NCBI RefSeq assembly: GCF_037971845.1 | Contig: NZ_CP150227.1 | Span: 5,518,001-5,582,000, forward strand | DNA length: 64,000 bases | Direction of reading: 5' to 3' | Source of the DNA: Paenibacillus sp. FSL R5-0766 | GTDB lineage: Bacteria > Bacillota > Bacilli > Paenibacillales > Paenibacillaceae | Shown here: in pieces, positions 8,421-17,784 of the stretch | Position numbering within the stretch: the stretch's first letter is position 1 | Layout of the letters: every line of letters begins with the position of its first letter | The notes under the pieces: generated by a model | Database searches by the model: none | What the model saw: the letters and a program-made list of their open reading frames with translations, nothing else | Told to the model about the DNA's origin: nothing | Translations under genes and position numbers: made by a program

Positions 8421-9437
8421 TCATTTCTCATCTGTTGATGAGGAAGTCGTTTCGTCATTTGCAGAACTCGATGACTCTTCCGAAGAAGTAGTGGATGCTT
8501 TAATTGTATCCGGGAATTTCTCGGCTTCCGTTAGACTCGTCGCATCCATGCCATATGCCCATTGACCATCCGGCGTAATGACCCAGATCTGATCTGGTCC
8601 GGATGGCACCGTAAGTCCCCGATACACATCTCTAACTTCTTGCCCATTGACTGTCTGTTCAACAGACAAGGTGAATCGTGGAACCGAATTCTTCAGCTCG
8701 GACGCTTTACGCACATCATCTGCTGTCGACAGGTTTTTGATTTTGCCGATAAGAGATACGGCATCTGTGGCTTCAATCGTTTTTCCATTCAGTGTCCAGG
8801 TCTGTTCTGCCGCATCGTTCTCCGATGTCGATGTTAACATCCAGGTAGCTACTTCCCCTTCCCACTCCAGAGACCCAACATTTGTCTCATCCATGTTAAA
8901 AGGTGTAGTGTCCAACAGATCACGACGAGACAAAGCAATGCTGGTAATCACCTCTGTCTGCACAGCAACCACAGGGCCCGAATCAACACGCACATAACGT
9001 GCATCATCTGCTGGAAGCTGGCCGCCAATAGCCAGTTTGATCTCCCGATTATCTTTGAGTTTGATATCCACACGTGTAGCATCTGTTCCCAATCCGTACT
9101 TATCCAGATCCGATGGCGCTTCTTCCACCACCAGTTCCTGATTCGCACCACTCAGTGCATCCAGCCAACTGCTAATACTGTAACCGTTCAGAGGATAGGC
9201 TTTTGGCTCAACCATCTGCCAGACCCCATTCTCAAGCTTCAAGGTCGACGATGATGCTGCACCAGTCGTATCCTCCCTTGTGTCATGTATTGTAATGGAT
9301 TGGATATCCCCGGATTGAATACCGAGCAACTTGGCTTGCACCGCTTCTTCTTCCCGAAAATAATTTTGACTGGCGGCGTACACCCAGCCCACAATCAGTA
9401 CGATGACCACCAGAATTGTTGGGATCCATTTTCTCAT
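8421..9437 (-). CDS. DUF4340 domain protein of a Gld-like ABC operon
   Basis: This 338-residue protein begins MRKWIPTILVVIVLIVGW, a single N-terminal membrane anchor. Repeated beta-type segments follow, typical of DUF4340 (SITIHD, LENGVWQMVEP, YPLNGYSISSWLDALSG, YGLGTDATRVDIKLKDN). The C terminus is a Ser/Thr/Glu-rich tail of about 25 residues. DUF4340 proteins commonly accompany GldG-like ABC components; the exact role is unknown. I chose ATG at 9437 because it overlaps the stop of the previous gene as ATGA; a frame opening at 9458 contains the GGAGG site itself. Last gene of the four-gene operon. Confidence 0.8.
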   Translation of the reverse strand: MRKWIPTILVVIVLIVGWVYAASQNYFREEEAVQAKLLGIQSGDIQSITIHDTREDTTGAASSSTLKLENGVWQMVEPKAYPLNGYSISSWLDALSGANQELVVEEAPSDLDKYGLGTDATRVDIKLKDNREIKLAIGGQLPADDARYVRVDSGPVVAVQTEVITSIALSRRDLLDTTPFNMDETNVGSLEWEGEVATWMLTSTSENDAAEQTWTLNGKTIEATDAVSLIGKIKNLSTADDVRKASELKNSVPRFTLSVEQTVNGQEVRDVYRGLTVPSGPDQIWVITPDGQWAYGMDATSLTEAEKFPDTIKASTTSSEESSSSANDETTSSSTDEK

Positions 9438-10828
9438 ACCCGTCTGCGCCTCCACCATAAGAGTACACCAATGATAACAAAGATGAGTGGGAATTCTACA
9501 ATAGCCACGAAGAAAATCGTTCTGGCCTGTTCACCATTCAGGTATGCCATCTCATACCCGGCTTGTACCCGTGGGCGAATCGTCAATCCATTTTCTTTCT
9601 CACTCAGATAGTTCACCGTATTCAAAATAAAGTCCCGATTGCCGCCATTTGCAATTTCCGAATCCTGCATGAAAATGGACGAGCCCAGAATAACCGCCTT
9701 CGGTTTACCATCCGTTGTATCGGCTGCATACCCTAATTCAACGGGTCCCTGAATGTCCTCTGCGGCATCATTGGTTGTTTCATTCTGCAATAAGCCACCG
9801 ATATTCGTCTCCCCATAGCTGTCATTCGAAGAATGCATTAACGGTGAAAGGGTATATTTATCCTGTTCTTTGCTGGTCAACGCAATCGACAGCGACAACA
9901 TCGGATACAATTGACTTGCAGCAAGTTTGTCCGTAATTGCATGTGTACCATACTCTGGCACCACCCAGAGGGGCCCCATCGTACTGGCTTGCTGATTATC
10001 CACCATGACCGCATGCTCATCAACAACGCCATAGTCAGCCATGAGGGCATCGATGTTTTTCCAACTGGATTTCATATCTTCTACGAATCCGAGGGATAAT
10101 AACAACTTGCCTCCGTTACTGAGATAGGTGCGAACGGCTTTCATTTCCGTATCACTGAGATCACGTTGTGGACCAATGATCGCGAGCACATCTGCATCTT
10201 CCGGAACCTTCCCGGCTTGATTCAGCTGCAACTCTTCCGTCTGCACATTATTTTGTTCCAAGGAGGATTGCAGCGTAGTCATCTGAGCGAGACTCAACTC
10301 TTCATGTCCAGTCAAAAAGACCATTTTGTGCATCTCCGTGGATGACATATTCATGAGCGCCTGCGTAAGCTTTTCCTCACCTGTGAACTGATATGATCCG
10401 TCACTGCCGTCACCTGTCGCGGTGAACAAACTGGCGATATCAATCACTTTGTGTTGATCTCCCTGCTCCAGCACAATGGAGCTGCCTGTTATGCCATATT
10501 TGGATGCAAGCGCAGGTTCCTGCGTCAGATTATATTGTTTTATTTTCAGCTTGCTGTTACGTTTCGTGTATTCCTCAACCATATCCGTGACCTCACGGTT
10601 CAGGACGGTGTTGTTGGCATTTTCGACGGTTAACACCAGAATGTTGACGTCATCCTTCACATTTTTGATCGCAGTAAGGGATTGGTCAGATAATGTGTAT
10701 TGTTTGTTCGAGGTCAGATCCAGCTGGAAGCCGCCAAGTGAATTCAGGAACAGTGTTAGCAAAATAAAGATGCCAATCACCGCTACGGACAGCACGGTAC
10801 TGTTGGTATGACTTAACCATTTTTTCAT
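9434..10828 (-). CDS. GldG-like ABC transporter auxiliary membrane protein
   Basis: This 464-residue protein has one N-terminal membrane segment (TNSTVLSVAVIGIFILLTLFL), a large extracytoplasmic domain and a C-terminal membrane segment (TIFFVAIVEFPLIFVIIGVLLWW) ending in RRRR. The middle shows YTLSDQSLTAIKNVKDDVNI near residue 45 and KMVFLTGHEELS near 160, typical of the ABC_transp_aux (GldG/IFT52-like) family. GGAGGTGAGAAG before the ATG at 10828 fixes the start. In Bacteroidetes GldA, GldF and GldG form an ABC complex needed for gliding. In this lineage the substrate is unknown. Confidence 0.8.
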   Translation of the reverse strand: MKKWLSHTNSTVLSVAVIGIFILLTLFLNSLGGFQLDLTSNKQYTLSDQSLTAIKNVKDDVNILVLTVENANNTVLNREVTDMVEEYTKRNSKLKIKQYNLTQEPALASKYGITGSSIVLEQGDQHKVIDIASLFTATGDGSDGSYQFTGEEKLTQALMNMSSTEMHKMVFLTGHEELSLAQMTTLQSSLEQNNVQTEELQLNQAGKVPEDADVLAIIGPQRDLSDTEMKAVRTYLSNGGKLLLSLGFVEDMKSSWKNIDALMADYGVVDEHAVMVDNQQASTMGPLWVVPEYGTHAITDKLAASQLYPMLSLSIALTSKEQDKYTLSPLMHSSNDSYGETNIGGLLQNETTNDAAEDIQGPVELGYAADTTDGKPKAVILGSSIFMQDSEIANGGNRDFILNTVNYLSEKENGLTIRPRVQAGYEMAYLNGEQARTIFFVAIVEFPLIFVIIGVLLWWRRRRV

Positions 10829-10832
10829 CTTC

Positions 10833-11549
10833 TCACCTCCACCGCTTCCGTTCCACAATTTGAATGCTTAACAGCAGAAACACACCCGAAAGGGTGACAT
10901 AATACAAGATATCCGGCCCACTAAGCACACCTTTCATGAAACTGTCGAACCGGTTGGTCAGGGCAAACGGGTCCAGCCACTGTTGCAAAGCAGAACCTGT
11001 ATTACCTGCGAATGAATCAAGCATCCACAAAACGAGCAAAATAATAAAACCCGCCACCGCAGACACCATCTGATGCTGGGATAATGTAGAAGCGAACAGT
11101 CCAATCGCCATCATGCTTCCGCCCAGGAAAAATAACCCCAGCGCAGACATCCATACCGTCGTCATATCCAGTGTCCCATAGAACGACATGATGAATGGAT
11201 ACACCAGACTACACAGGATGAGCACGACCAGAATGGCGAGAGAAGCAAGATATTTGCCAAAAATAATTTCTGTTACTCGTGCCGGAGAAGTCAGCAACAA
11301 TTCATCCGTTCCTTGTCTGAATTCCTCTGCAACCAGTCGCATCGTTAACAATGGCACAACAAACAGCAGCATGGACAACGTATCGCCCAACACGAGACGA
11401 TAATCAATAATACTTGGCTGGTAATATACAAAGCTTGAATAGAACAGCAGACTGGTCATCAGTACATATACGGCAAAAGCAAAATAGGACGTTGGTGACA
11501 GAAAATAAGCTTGAAGCTCTTTATTGCATACCGCCATCATTCGACTCAT
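10833..11549 (-). CDS. ABC-2 type permease, GldF-like
   Basis: This 238-residue integral membrane protein has about six hydrophobic segments. It begins with VCNKELQAYFLSPTSYFAF and contains RLVAEEFRQGTDELLLTSP near residue 75, a sequence typical of ABC-2 permeases of the GldF and NosY type. It overlaps the ATPase gene by four bases (ATGA) and lies five bases before the GldG-like gene. The complex is expected to be an exporter or a membrane-mechanical ABC system rather than an importer, as no binding protein is encoded. Confidence 0.85.
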   Translation of the reverse strand: MSRMMAVCNKELQAYFLSPTSYFAFAVYVLMTSLLFYSSFVYYQPSIIDYRLVLGDTLSMLLFVVPLLTMRLVAEEFRQGTDELLLTSPARVTEIIFGKYLASLAILVVLILCSLVYPFIMSFYGTLDMTTVWMSALGLFFLGGSMMAIGLFASTLSQHQMVSAVAGFIILLVLWMLDSFAGNTGSALQQWLDPFALTNRFDSFMKGVLSGPDILYYVTLSGVFLLLSIQIVERKRWR

Positions 11550-12688
11550 TTGGTCTCCTCCCCTTTGCGAGCTTGGGGCGAAGCATCGGCTGATGTACTA
11601 ACTGAAGTTCCCGATATACTCGAAGAGTCGATGTCCGGAGTTACGTCCTGATCCATCTCTGCCCCAGCAACCTTATCCACATCTGCCGAATTTGCGTCTG
11701 TGTCTGTTGCCTCGGTTGTGGTCAGCTTCAGGAAGATTTGCTCCAGACTCAGGTTCTCCTTCTTCATCTCCAGTATCGGTAATCCTGCACCTGACAAAAG
11801 GTAGAACAGCTCCTCCCGGAAATCTTCCGAGTTTTCTCCAGTAAGCAACATTTTAACCGTATTCGCCGAATCAGAATTAAGTGAAGTATCTTTGGCAGTA
11901 TTCGCATCCGACGCTTGAATGACTTCAATCCGCACCTTCTCCCATGGTGTCAGCACATTATGTAATTGCTCCGCAGTCGCCTTCACTTCAATCGACACCT
12001 TGAACTGATCCCCCATTGCTGATCCGAAATGCTGAGGTGAACCATCCAGCACGAGCTGTCCTTGATTGATGATCAACATTCGATTACAGAGCGTGCTCAC
12101 TTCAGGCAAAATATGCGTACTAAGCAGCACCGTATGGTTCTCCCCAAGTTCCCGAATCAGATCTCTGATTTCGATAATCTGATTTGGATCCAGGCCCGAT
12201 GTTGGCTCATCCAGAACCAGCAGATCTGGCTTGTGAATAATGGCTCCTGCCAGCCCGAGGCGTTGCTTGTATCCTTTGGATAACCCACGTACCATTTGCC
12301 TTTCCCGACCCTGAAGTCCCAGTCTGCTAACCATCTCACTGACCCGCAGTTTAACCTCACGTGCCGGGACATCTCGCAAATTGGCTACGAATTTAAGATA
12401 GGACTGCACCGTCATATCCGGATAGAGTGGCGGCGTTTCAGGCAGATACCCAATTTTGGAACGAACACGCTGACCCTGCTCATGCACCGATACCCCATCC
12501 ACCATAATGGAACCCGCGGTTGGATGCACATAGCCCGTAATCATACGCATCGTTGTTGTTTTTCCGGCACCATTGGGTCCGAGAAAGCCAACAATCTCAC
12601 CACGTTCCATGGTGAAATCCAGTTGATGTACGCCGCGTTGCCCTTCGTAAACTTTGCTGACCTGTTTCACTTCGAGCACATCATTCAT
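11546..12688 (-). CDS. ABC transporter ATP-binding protein, GldA-like
   Basis: This 380-residue ATPase has Walker A GPNGAGKTT (about 36-44), the Q-loop region GYLPETPPLYPDMT, signature LSKGYKQRLGLA, Walker B LLVLDEPTSGLDP and the H-switch LLSTHILPEV. After the ATPase core there is a regulatory domain (to about 320) and a tail of about 55 residues rich in Asp, Ser, Thr and Ala, unusual for this family. First gene of the operon, with GGGAAAGG before the ATG. It pairs with the permease, GldG-like and DUF4340 proteins downstream. Confidence 0.9.
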   Translation of the reverse strand: MNDVLEVKQVSKVYEGQRGVHQLDFTMERGEIVGFLGPNGAGKTTTMRMITGYVHPTAGSIMVDGVSVHEQGQRVRSKIGYLPETPPLYPDMTVQSYLKFVANLRDVPAREVKLRVSEMVSRLGLQGRERQMVRGLSKGYKQRLGLAGAIIHKPDLLVLDEPTSGLDPNQIIEIRDLIRELGENHTVLLSTHILPEVSTLCNRMLIINQGQLVLDGSPQHFGSAMGDQFKVSIEVKATAEQLHNVLTPWEKVRIEVIQASDANTAKDTSLNSDSANTVKMLLTGENSEDFREELFYLLSGAGLPILEMKKENLSLEQIFLKLTTTEATDTDANSADVDKVAGAEMDQDVTPDIDSSSISGTSVSTSADASPQARKGEETK

Positions 12689-12723
12689 CCTTTCCCGTTA
12701 AAATACCCGTGCACCATCGTTCG

Positions 12724-12914
12724 TTATATAAATTCAACTGAAAATATTACACTTACACTCCGATGACAGAATAACCTTCCGATCACTGTTATCCCCAGAT
12801 TTTTTTGATTCCTTCTTATAAGGAAAAATTCGTTGATAAAGGTGACCGCTTCGCTTCTTCAAGTTATTTCTGCCCTCTCCGTTATCGTGTAAATGTTATG
12901 TTGAACTTATGTAA
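12724..12914. repeat. folded repeat family, copy 1
   Basis: This non-coding element fills most of the 424-base gap between two divergent genes. Outer arms TTATATAAATTCAAC (12724-12738) and GTTGAACTTATGTAA (12900-12914) pair with two mismatches. Inside come ACTCCG and CTCTCCG near the ends, then TAACCTTCCGATC, TTATCCCCAGATTTTTTTGA and the central hairpin TTCCTT-CTTAT-AAGGAA (12809-12825). The core aligns base for base with copies 2 and 3. No open frame crosses it. The promoters of both flanking genes must lie in or beside it. Confidence 0.85.
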
Positions 12915-13112
12915 TAGATGTTGGGCACGGGAAGTTCCTTGTATCTTACGTGAGCTATCCTAGCCTCAGCTTAATGACACTTAAAAGGCAGCTTAAAAAT
13001 TTTTGTCCAAAATGTGAACATTCTGACCAACACCCACACCCTGCGCTTAAAGCCAACGTAACATAGAGTACAGGAGAATGTGCTCCTGACCAAAAGTCAG
13101 AGGGTGAATCGT

Positions 13113-14186
13113 GTGAAAGTATTATTCACGTTTTATGTTCCGAGCGGTGGCGTGGATACGTTGAATCGACTGCGCACCGCTGTTCTGAAACGCCATGGCA
13201 TTGAAGCGCACCTATTGTATCTCAACACAGGCTCGGGATTGCAGAACAACAGTGATACACCCATTTTCACCGCGTCCAGTGACGAGGATATCCATCATAT
13301 CATCCATACGCATCATTATGATGCCATCATTGCCACTTCAGACATCGCTATGCCCGGCCGCTTGAGAGGACTTGGTTATACGGGACGAATTATTTTTGAA
13401 GCGCAGGGACTCGGAACACGCGATCAGGCTCTCGAAACAATACTGATGGGTGTCCCTTACCTTCAAGCTCATTGTGATGCTGCTGTTATACCTCCCACAG
13501 ACCACCTGCTGGATATGTTCATTCATATCTGTCCTTGGCTTCATCGGTTTGTTATTCCCAATATGCTGGATACGGACACCTTCGCACCAATCTTGGTGGA
13601 TACCCCACCCTATCCGGTGCTGGCTTGGGTAGGACGACTTGAACACAACAAAAACTGGCGTGAATATTTAATCATATCGAGTGAAATCGTCAAAAAAAAT
13701 CCGGAAGCCAGACTTTGGTTATTCCACGATCCAACTTTGGCTAATCCAGAAGATGAAGTCATGTTCCGGCACATGCTGGCAGAATACGGACTTGAGGATC
13801 GGATTGGGATCTTCATCAATGTTCCTCATTCTCAGATGCCTGCATATTATTCCATGATTGCCGCTTCAGGGGGCATCATGTTATCCACTTCCCTGCTTGA
13901 AGGATTCGGCTATGCAGTCGCTGAAGCCATCAGTTGTGGCTGCCCGGTGCTCAGCACGGATTCGGATGGTGTGCGTTCATTTATCACACATAATAAGACT
14001 GGAAAGTTTTATCCAATTGGAAATGTAGAGGCCGCTGTAGCTGAAGCAAGGGACCTGATGAATAACAAGAAACTGCGTGAGTATATTCGCATTCAGGGCA
14101 GACAGCATATGAGCTTGTCTTTTTCACCAGATCGATATGCCATTTCTTTTCGTGAAATGATGACAGCACTGCGAATTTTCCATTGA
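13113..14186 (+). CDS. GT4 family glycosyltransferase
   Basis: This 357-residue protein has two Rossmann-like halves. The N-terminal half starts KVLFTFYVPSGGVDTLNRLR. The C-terminal half has WVGRLEHNKNWREYL near residue 170, then LLEGFGYAVAEAISCGCPVL near 270, whose E-x7-E motif binds the nucleotide sugar in GT-B enzymes. The acceptor is unknown. GTG at 13113 follows AGAGGGTG at a good distance; an upstream in-frame GTG at 13080 has a tighter ribosome site (AGGAGA) and is possible. Monocistronic, with a strong terminator. Confidence 0.85.
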   Translation: MKVLFTFYVPSGGVDTLNRLRTAVLKRHGIEAHLLYLNTGSGLQNNSDTPIFTASSDEDIHHIIHTHHYDAIIATSDIAMPGRLRGLGYTGRIIFEAQGLGTRDQALETILMGVPYLQAHCDAAVIPPTDHLLDMFIHICPWLHRFVIPNMLDTDTFAPILVDTPPYPVLAWVGRLEHNKNWREYLIISSEIVKKNPEARLWLFHDPTLANPEDEVMFRHMLAEYGLEDRIGIFINVPHSQMPAYYSMIAASGGIMLSTSLLEGFGYAVAEAISCGCPVLSTDSDGVRSFITHNKTGKFYPIGNVEAAVAEARDLMNNKKLREYIRIQGRQHMSLSFSPDRYAISFREMMTALRIFH

Positions 14187-14197
14187 GCATAGCAAAA

Positions 14198-14231
14198 AAG
14201 GCAGTTCAGCAAAATTTCTCTGAACTGCCTT
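14198..14231 (+). terminator. bidirectional intrinsic terminator
   Basis: AAGGCAGTTCAG and CTGAACTGCCTT form a perfect 12-bp stem between the convergent glycosyltransferase and MFS genes. An A run precedes it on the left and a T-rich stretch follows, so it can serve both directions. Confidence 0.85.
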
Positions 14232-14251
14232 AGTATGGTTTTTATAGAGTC

Positions 14252-15781
14252 TTAGTGTCCCATCATCATAGCGGGATCAGGCTTGTCGCCAGTTTGAAGT
14301 TCTTCTTCCGGCATCGGTTTTGGTTTGCGCAGAATCAGACTGAGCAAACATCCGAACAATGCAATACAAGCGGCCAGGAAAAACGTATCATTGAAACCAG
14401 CCACCAAACCATGAACGATAGCTGTCGGCTCTGTACTCGTTGTATTGTCTGCGATTCTTGAAGTAAGGAAGCCTGTAAGCCCTGCAACCGCAAAGGACAC
14501 AACCACTTGCTGTGCAGCAGCCGTGAGCGGTGTAACCCGTCCAACCAACTTGCGCGGTGCTGCATTTAATACATGCGTATTGAGTGGCATCATGGACAAG
14601 CCCATACCCAGCCCCATCATGACCAGAGCCGTTATAATCAGGCCAAGACCTGTCTCTGCCGTGATGGAGGACAGAATAAACAATGCTCCCGAGATAATAC
14701 CCAGACCCACGAAGGCCAGAGGTCTAGCACCGATTTTATCAAACAATCGACCACCAAGCGGCATACCCACTCCGGAAGCCAACGCCTGTGGTAGCAGAAT
14801 CAATCCTGTTTCCAGTGCAGTGTACCCTTTGATCTGCTGCAAATAAAGCGGGATCAGGATCATCGCACCAAACAGCGCCACTTGTGACACCCATGCGAGA
14901 ATAATTCCCCGTGAGAAATCAGATGATTTGAATACCCGGAGTTCGAGCAATGGATTTTGATGACGAAGCTCCACAATAATGAACAAAATGAGCGCTACAC
15001 CACCCACAATGACACCCGTCAAAGTTGTTGCAGACGTCCAGCTCGTTCCACCCTCACTCACACCGTAAGCCAGCATCGAGAACGCAATTGGCGCCAGAAT
15101 CATGCCGAGCAGGTCCAGTGCAGGTGTGCGTCCACGATCTGTATCCGGCAAAAACTTGATACATAGAATGAAAGCTGCAATACCAATGGGCAAGTTAATC
15201 AGGAAAATCCAGTGCCAGCTCAGTGATTCAATAAACCACCCAGACAACACCGGACCCAATGCAGGGGCAAGCAACATCGGAATTCCCAGCATCCCCATGA
15301 TGGAACCTCTTCGCTCAGGCGGAGCCAGACGAAAGACCATCGCCATACCAATAGGAGCAACCATGCCTCCACCGAGACCCTGAATGATACGGTAAATGAT
15401 TAATTGCTCAGGTGATTGAGCGATCGAGCATAACACTGAACCCAAGGTAAACATGGCAATGGTGAACAGGAATACTCTTTTGGCACCAAAACGGTCCGTT
15501 AACCAGCCTGCCAGTGGAATAACCGCAGACAAAGCCAGGGTATAACCCGTAACCGTCCATTGGATGGTCTTCAGGTCGGTCTCGAAATATTGAACCAGAT
15601 TCGGAATGGCTACGTTCACCACCGTGCTGTCCAGTATAACCATGATCATACCGACGATAATAGCCAGGAGTGGCAGTATAATCGTTTTGATTGAAAACTC
15701 TGCGGGCTCCTGGAGTCCTGCTGTTTGTTCTTTCACGTTCTCCACACTCTTTTCCAGCCAGGAGATCGCAGGCGTATCCAT
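14252..15781 (-). CDS. DHA2 family MFS drug exporter
   Basis: This protein of about 509 residues has 14 hydrophobic segments, as in EmrB/QacA proton antiporters. Motif A appears as LTDRFGAKRVF near residue 95. The DHA2 helix-1 motif ILDSTVVNVAIPNL lies near 50, and motif C-like GPVLSGWFIESLSWHWIFLINLPIG near 170. ATG at 15781 gives MDTPAISW; a GTG nine bases upstream is also possible and neither has a strong Shine-Dalgarno. Substrate unknown. The three 13-bp repeats upstream suggest ligand-controlled repression. The C terminus (DPAMMMGH) is followed by a bidirectional terminator. Confidence 0.9.
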   Translation of the reverse strand: MDTPAISWLEKSVENVKEQTAGLQEPAEFSIKTIILPLLAIIVGMIMVILDSTVVNVAIPNLVQYFETDLKTIQWTVTGYTLALSAVIPLAGWLTDRFGAKRVFLFTIAMFTLGSVLCSIAQSPEQLIIYRIIQGLGGGMVAPIGMAMVFRLAPPERRGSIMGMLGIPMLLAPALGPVLSGWFIESLSWHWIFLINLPIGIAAFILCIKFLPDTDRGRTPALDLLGMILAPIAFSMLAYGVSEGGTSWTSATTLTGVIVGGVALILFIIVELRHQNPLLELRVFKSSDFSRGIILAWVSQVALFGAMILIPLYLQQIKGYTALETGLILLPQALASGVGMPLGGRLFDKIGARPLAFVGLGIISGALFILSSITAETGLGLIITALVMMGLGMGLSMMPLNTHVLNAAPRKLVGRVTPLTAAAQQVVVSFAVAGLTGFLTSRIADNTTSTEPTAIVHGLVAGFNDTFFLAACIALFGCLLSLILRKPKPMPEEELQTGDKPDPAMMMGH

Positions 15782-15815
15782 GCGTCTCACTCAGCCTATA
15801 TTGACGACTAATTTC

Positions 15816-15853
15816 AAACTATCGTTTTAAATCGTCGTTTTAAACTTTCGTTT
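15816..15853 (-). promoter_or_regulatory. three tandem 13-bp operator-like repeats
   Basis: AAACTATCGTTT, AAATCGTCGTTT and AAACTTTCGTTT start at 15816, 15829 and 15842, an exact 13-base period. Each is close to a dyad (AAAC-N4-GTTT on the minus strand). They end 25-35 bases before the MFS start codon, so a bound repressor could block the promoter or initiation. No regulator gene is adjacent. Confidence 0.6.
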
Positions 15854-15930
15854 AATACTGATCTAATTCTAATGAAAATACCTTTGCTGTCAAGCTATTT
15901 TTTTTAGACAATTCTACTATGAATGCACCA

Positions 15931-15957
15931 CAAAAAAAGGGAACAGGCACCTTCCCT
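15931..15957 (-). terminator. intrinsic terminator
   Basis: On the minus strand AGGGAA and TTCCCT pair around an 8-base loop and are followed by TTTTTTTG. It serves the hypothetical gene ending at 16000. Confidence 0.65.
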
Positions 15958-15999
15958 GCTCCACACGTGGGTAATCATGACTATGCAATGATGTCCATA

Positions 16000-16443
16000 T
16001 CAATCTGCAAGCTTCATCATCTGATATTCTGACAGTATGCCCAATGTCTGACCGTGAATACTTCTGCAATATATTCGAATAACCAGATGATTCGGTGAAG
16101 AACTGTTGCTGATGACCCTCAGTTCATAAGGCTCGGATGACACATCCAGATTATGAATGACCTGATTACCACCCGCTCCCCCCGAATTTGACGTTAGGTG
16201 AAAAAGCTGTCGGTACAGTTCTCCGTGAATACTGGCTCCACCAACAAATACATCTGTCCCTCCCTCGCCACCCACATAGGCCAACTCCACATCCATGTAC
16301 TTGACGGGAACAAATGTGTGTAACAGATTCTCATGAATCTCAAGTAAATATACCGCCACTGTAGATCCCTCCTTCGGAGCACATGAACCTTCCTGTACAT
16401 AGGATATGCTTCCTCTCGTCCATTGCCATTTGCATTCACCCAT
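16000..16443 (-). CDS. hypothetical protein, 147 aa
   Basis: I do not recognise this protein. From ATG 16443 it reads MGECKWQWTRGSISYVQEG and continues with beta-rich segments (VAVYLLEIHENLLHTFVPVKYMD, ELAYVGGEGGTDVFVGG, PYELRVISNSSSP), so it could be a small beta-sandwich. The start has no clear ribosome site. The frame remains open upstream to 16614, but that part would overlap the divergent glycosyltransferase. A good terminator downstream supports a transcribed gene. Confidence 0.45.
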   Translation of the reverse strand: MGECKWQWTRGSISYVQEGSCAPKEGSTVAVYLLEIHENLLHTFVPVKYMDVELAYVGGEGGTDVFVGGASIHGELYRQLFHLTSNSGGAGGNQVIHNLDVSSEPYELRVISNSSSPNHLVIRIYCRSIHGQTLGILSEYQMMKLAD

Positions 16444-16545
16444 TTTCGACCAATTACACGGAAATGCCCGACCTTCCGGTCCTCTTTTTTCATAGAATAA
16501 AAGGATAGAAGCTCGGCCGGTGCAGGCCGTGACAAGGAGGTAGCT

Positions 16546-17784
16546 ATGAAAGTTCTGCTCGTTACGTATTGGGAGCTTACACATATGGGAGGCATATGGA
16601 CATATGTTAAACAATTGGCCGACAGGTTAATCGCACTTGGTGTAGAGGTTGATATCATGGGCACAAATGGTGCCAATAACGAAGTATATGTTCGTAATCT
16701 GAACCGCGCTTTCTCCAAGGATAAGGTGTGGCCCATGCTGCAAGCCAAACTCAATCCGACTGATCTGCCACAATTCACTGCCGATCCTCTTCTCGCTTAT
16801 TATGAACTGAATAGATATGCCTTCGAGATGGCGGCCGCTTATCTGGGGGTGGACCATTATGACGTTATTCATGCACAAGATCCAGTAGCTGCCGTAGCCA
16901 TAAAACGCATCTTGAACCGCAATACCCCACTGGTTACAAGCTATCATGGCGCTCTTGCACGCGAAGCCTTTTACGATGCTCAAAATTCCAACCCACAGCT
17001 TACTCTCCCTTCATATTTGCAATCCAAGCGTGGACGTTATTTTCTCTCATTGGAAGAGCGAAGTGCGGCACAGTCCGAGCTCATTCTCGTGTCAAGCCAC
17101 TGGATCAAGAGTACGCTTACAGAGCTTGCTGTTCCTGAATCAAAGTTCAGACAGATTCCCTATGCTGTAGATCTCCCAGCCTACCGTGCCTCAGCAGCTG
17201 TGAAGTTCCGCCAGCGACCACCTGCGGGCAAGAAAGTCATTGCCTTTACCGGACGACTTGAATACATCAAGGGCGTTCATGTGTTAATCAGGGCCTTAGC
17301 CAGTCTGAAAAACAAACGTTCCGATTGGGTCTGCTGGATCGCAGGAGAAGGCAACTTAACCGATGAATTGCGTTCACAGGCCACGTCAACGGGGATTGGA
17401 GCCGATGTTGTGTTCTGGGGCAAGCTGGACAATATTCCTTCCTTCCTGCGCCATGCAGATATCTATGTCCAGCCCAGCCTGCAGGACACCCAGCCTTTCT
17501 CCGTTACCGAAGCGCAACTGGCGGGTGTACCCGTTATCGTCAGTGGTACAGCTGGCATGCCTGAGATGGTTGAACCTGGACGTACGGGATGGGTTGTTCC
17601 TCCGCAGGATGTCGACTCGCTCCGTGAACTGTTGGATGCACTACTTGAGGATGATGTTACCCGAAGAACAGTGGGGGCGGCGGCGAAAGCTTGGGCTGAA
17701 CAAAATCGTTCACTGGAAGTGATGGGATTTCGTACATTTCAAGTCTACCAAGAAGCCATCTACAGAGGAGGACATACAATATGA
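16546..17784 (+). CDS. GT4 family glycosyltransferase
   Basis: This 412-residue GT-B enzyme begins MKVLLVTYWELTHMGGIWTYV, with the usual glycine-rich turn for the acceptor side. The donor half shows FTGRLEYIKGVHVLIRAL near residue 230 and QPSLQDTQPFSVTEAQLAGVPVI near 305, the E-x7-E region. Its ATG has AAGGAGG upstream, and its stop overlaps the next small gene as ATGA. The two form an operon. Donor and acceptor sugars are unknown. It is divergent from the hypothetical gene at 16000-16443. Confidence 0.88.
   Translation: MKVLLVTYWELTHMGGIWTYVKQLADRLIALGVEVDIMGTNGANNEVYVRNLNRAFSKDKVWPMLQAKLNPTDLPQFTADPLLAYYELNRYAFEMAAAYLGVDHYDVIHAQDPVAAVAIKRILNRNTPLVTSYHGALAREAFYDAQNSNPQLTLPSYLQSKRGRYFLSLEERSAAQSELILVSSHWIKSTLTELAVPESKFRQIPYAVDLPAYRASAAVKFRQRPPAGKKVIAFTGRLEYIKGVHVLIRALASLKNKRSDWVCWIAGEGNLTDELRSQATSTGIGADVVFWGKLDNIPSFLRHADIYVQPSLQDTQPFSVTEAQLAGVPVIVSGTAGMPEMVEPGRTGWVVPPQDVDSLRELLDALLEDDVTRRTVGAAAKAWAEQNRSLEVMGFRTFQVYQEAIYRGGHTI

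Noticed and set aside
12689..13112. Riboswitch or T-box in the long gap
   Set aside because: The structured part is the dispersed repeat, found also inside unrelated operons; no T-box or known riboswitch core was recognised.
16194..16778. Minus-strand frame of 194 codons overlapping the GT4 start
   Set aside because: It overlaps the well-supported glycosyltransferase by over 230 bases, has no ribosome site and shows no protein-like pattern.
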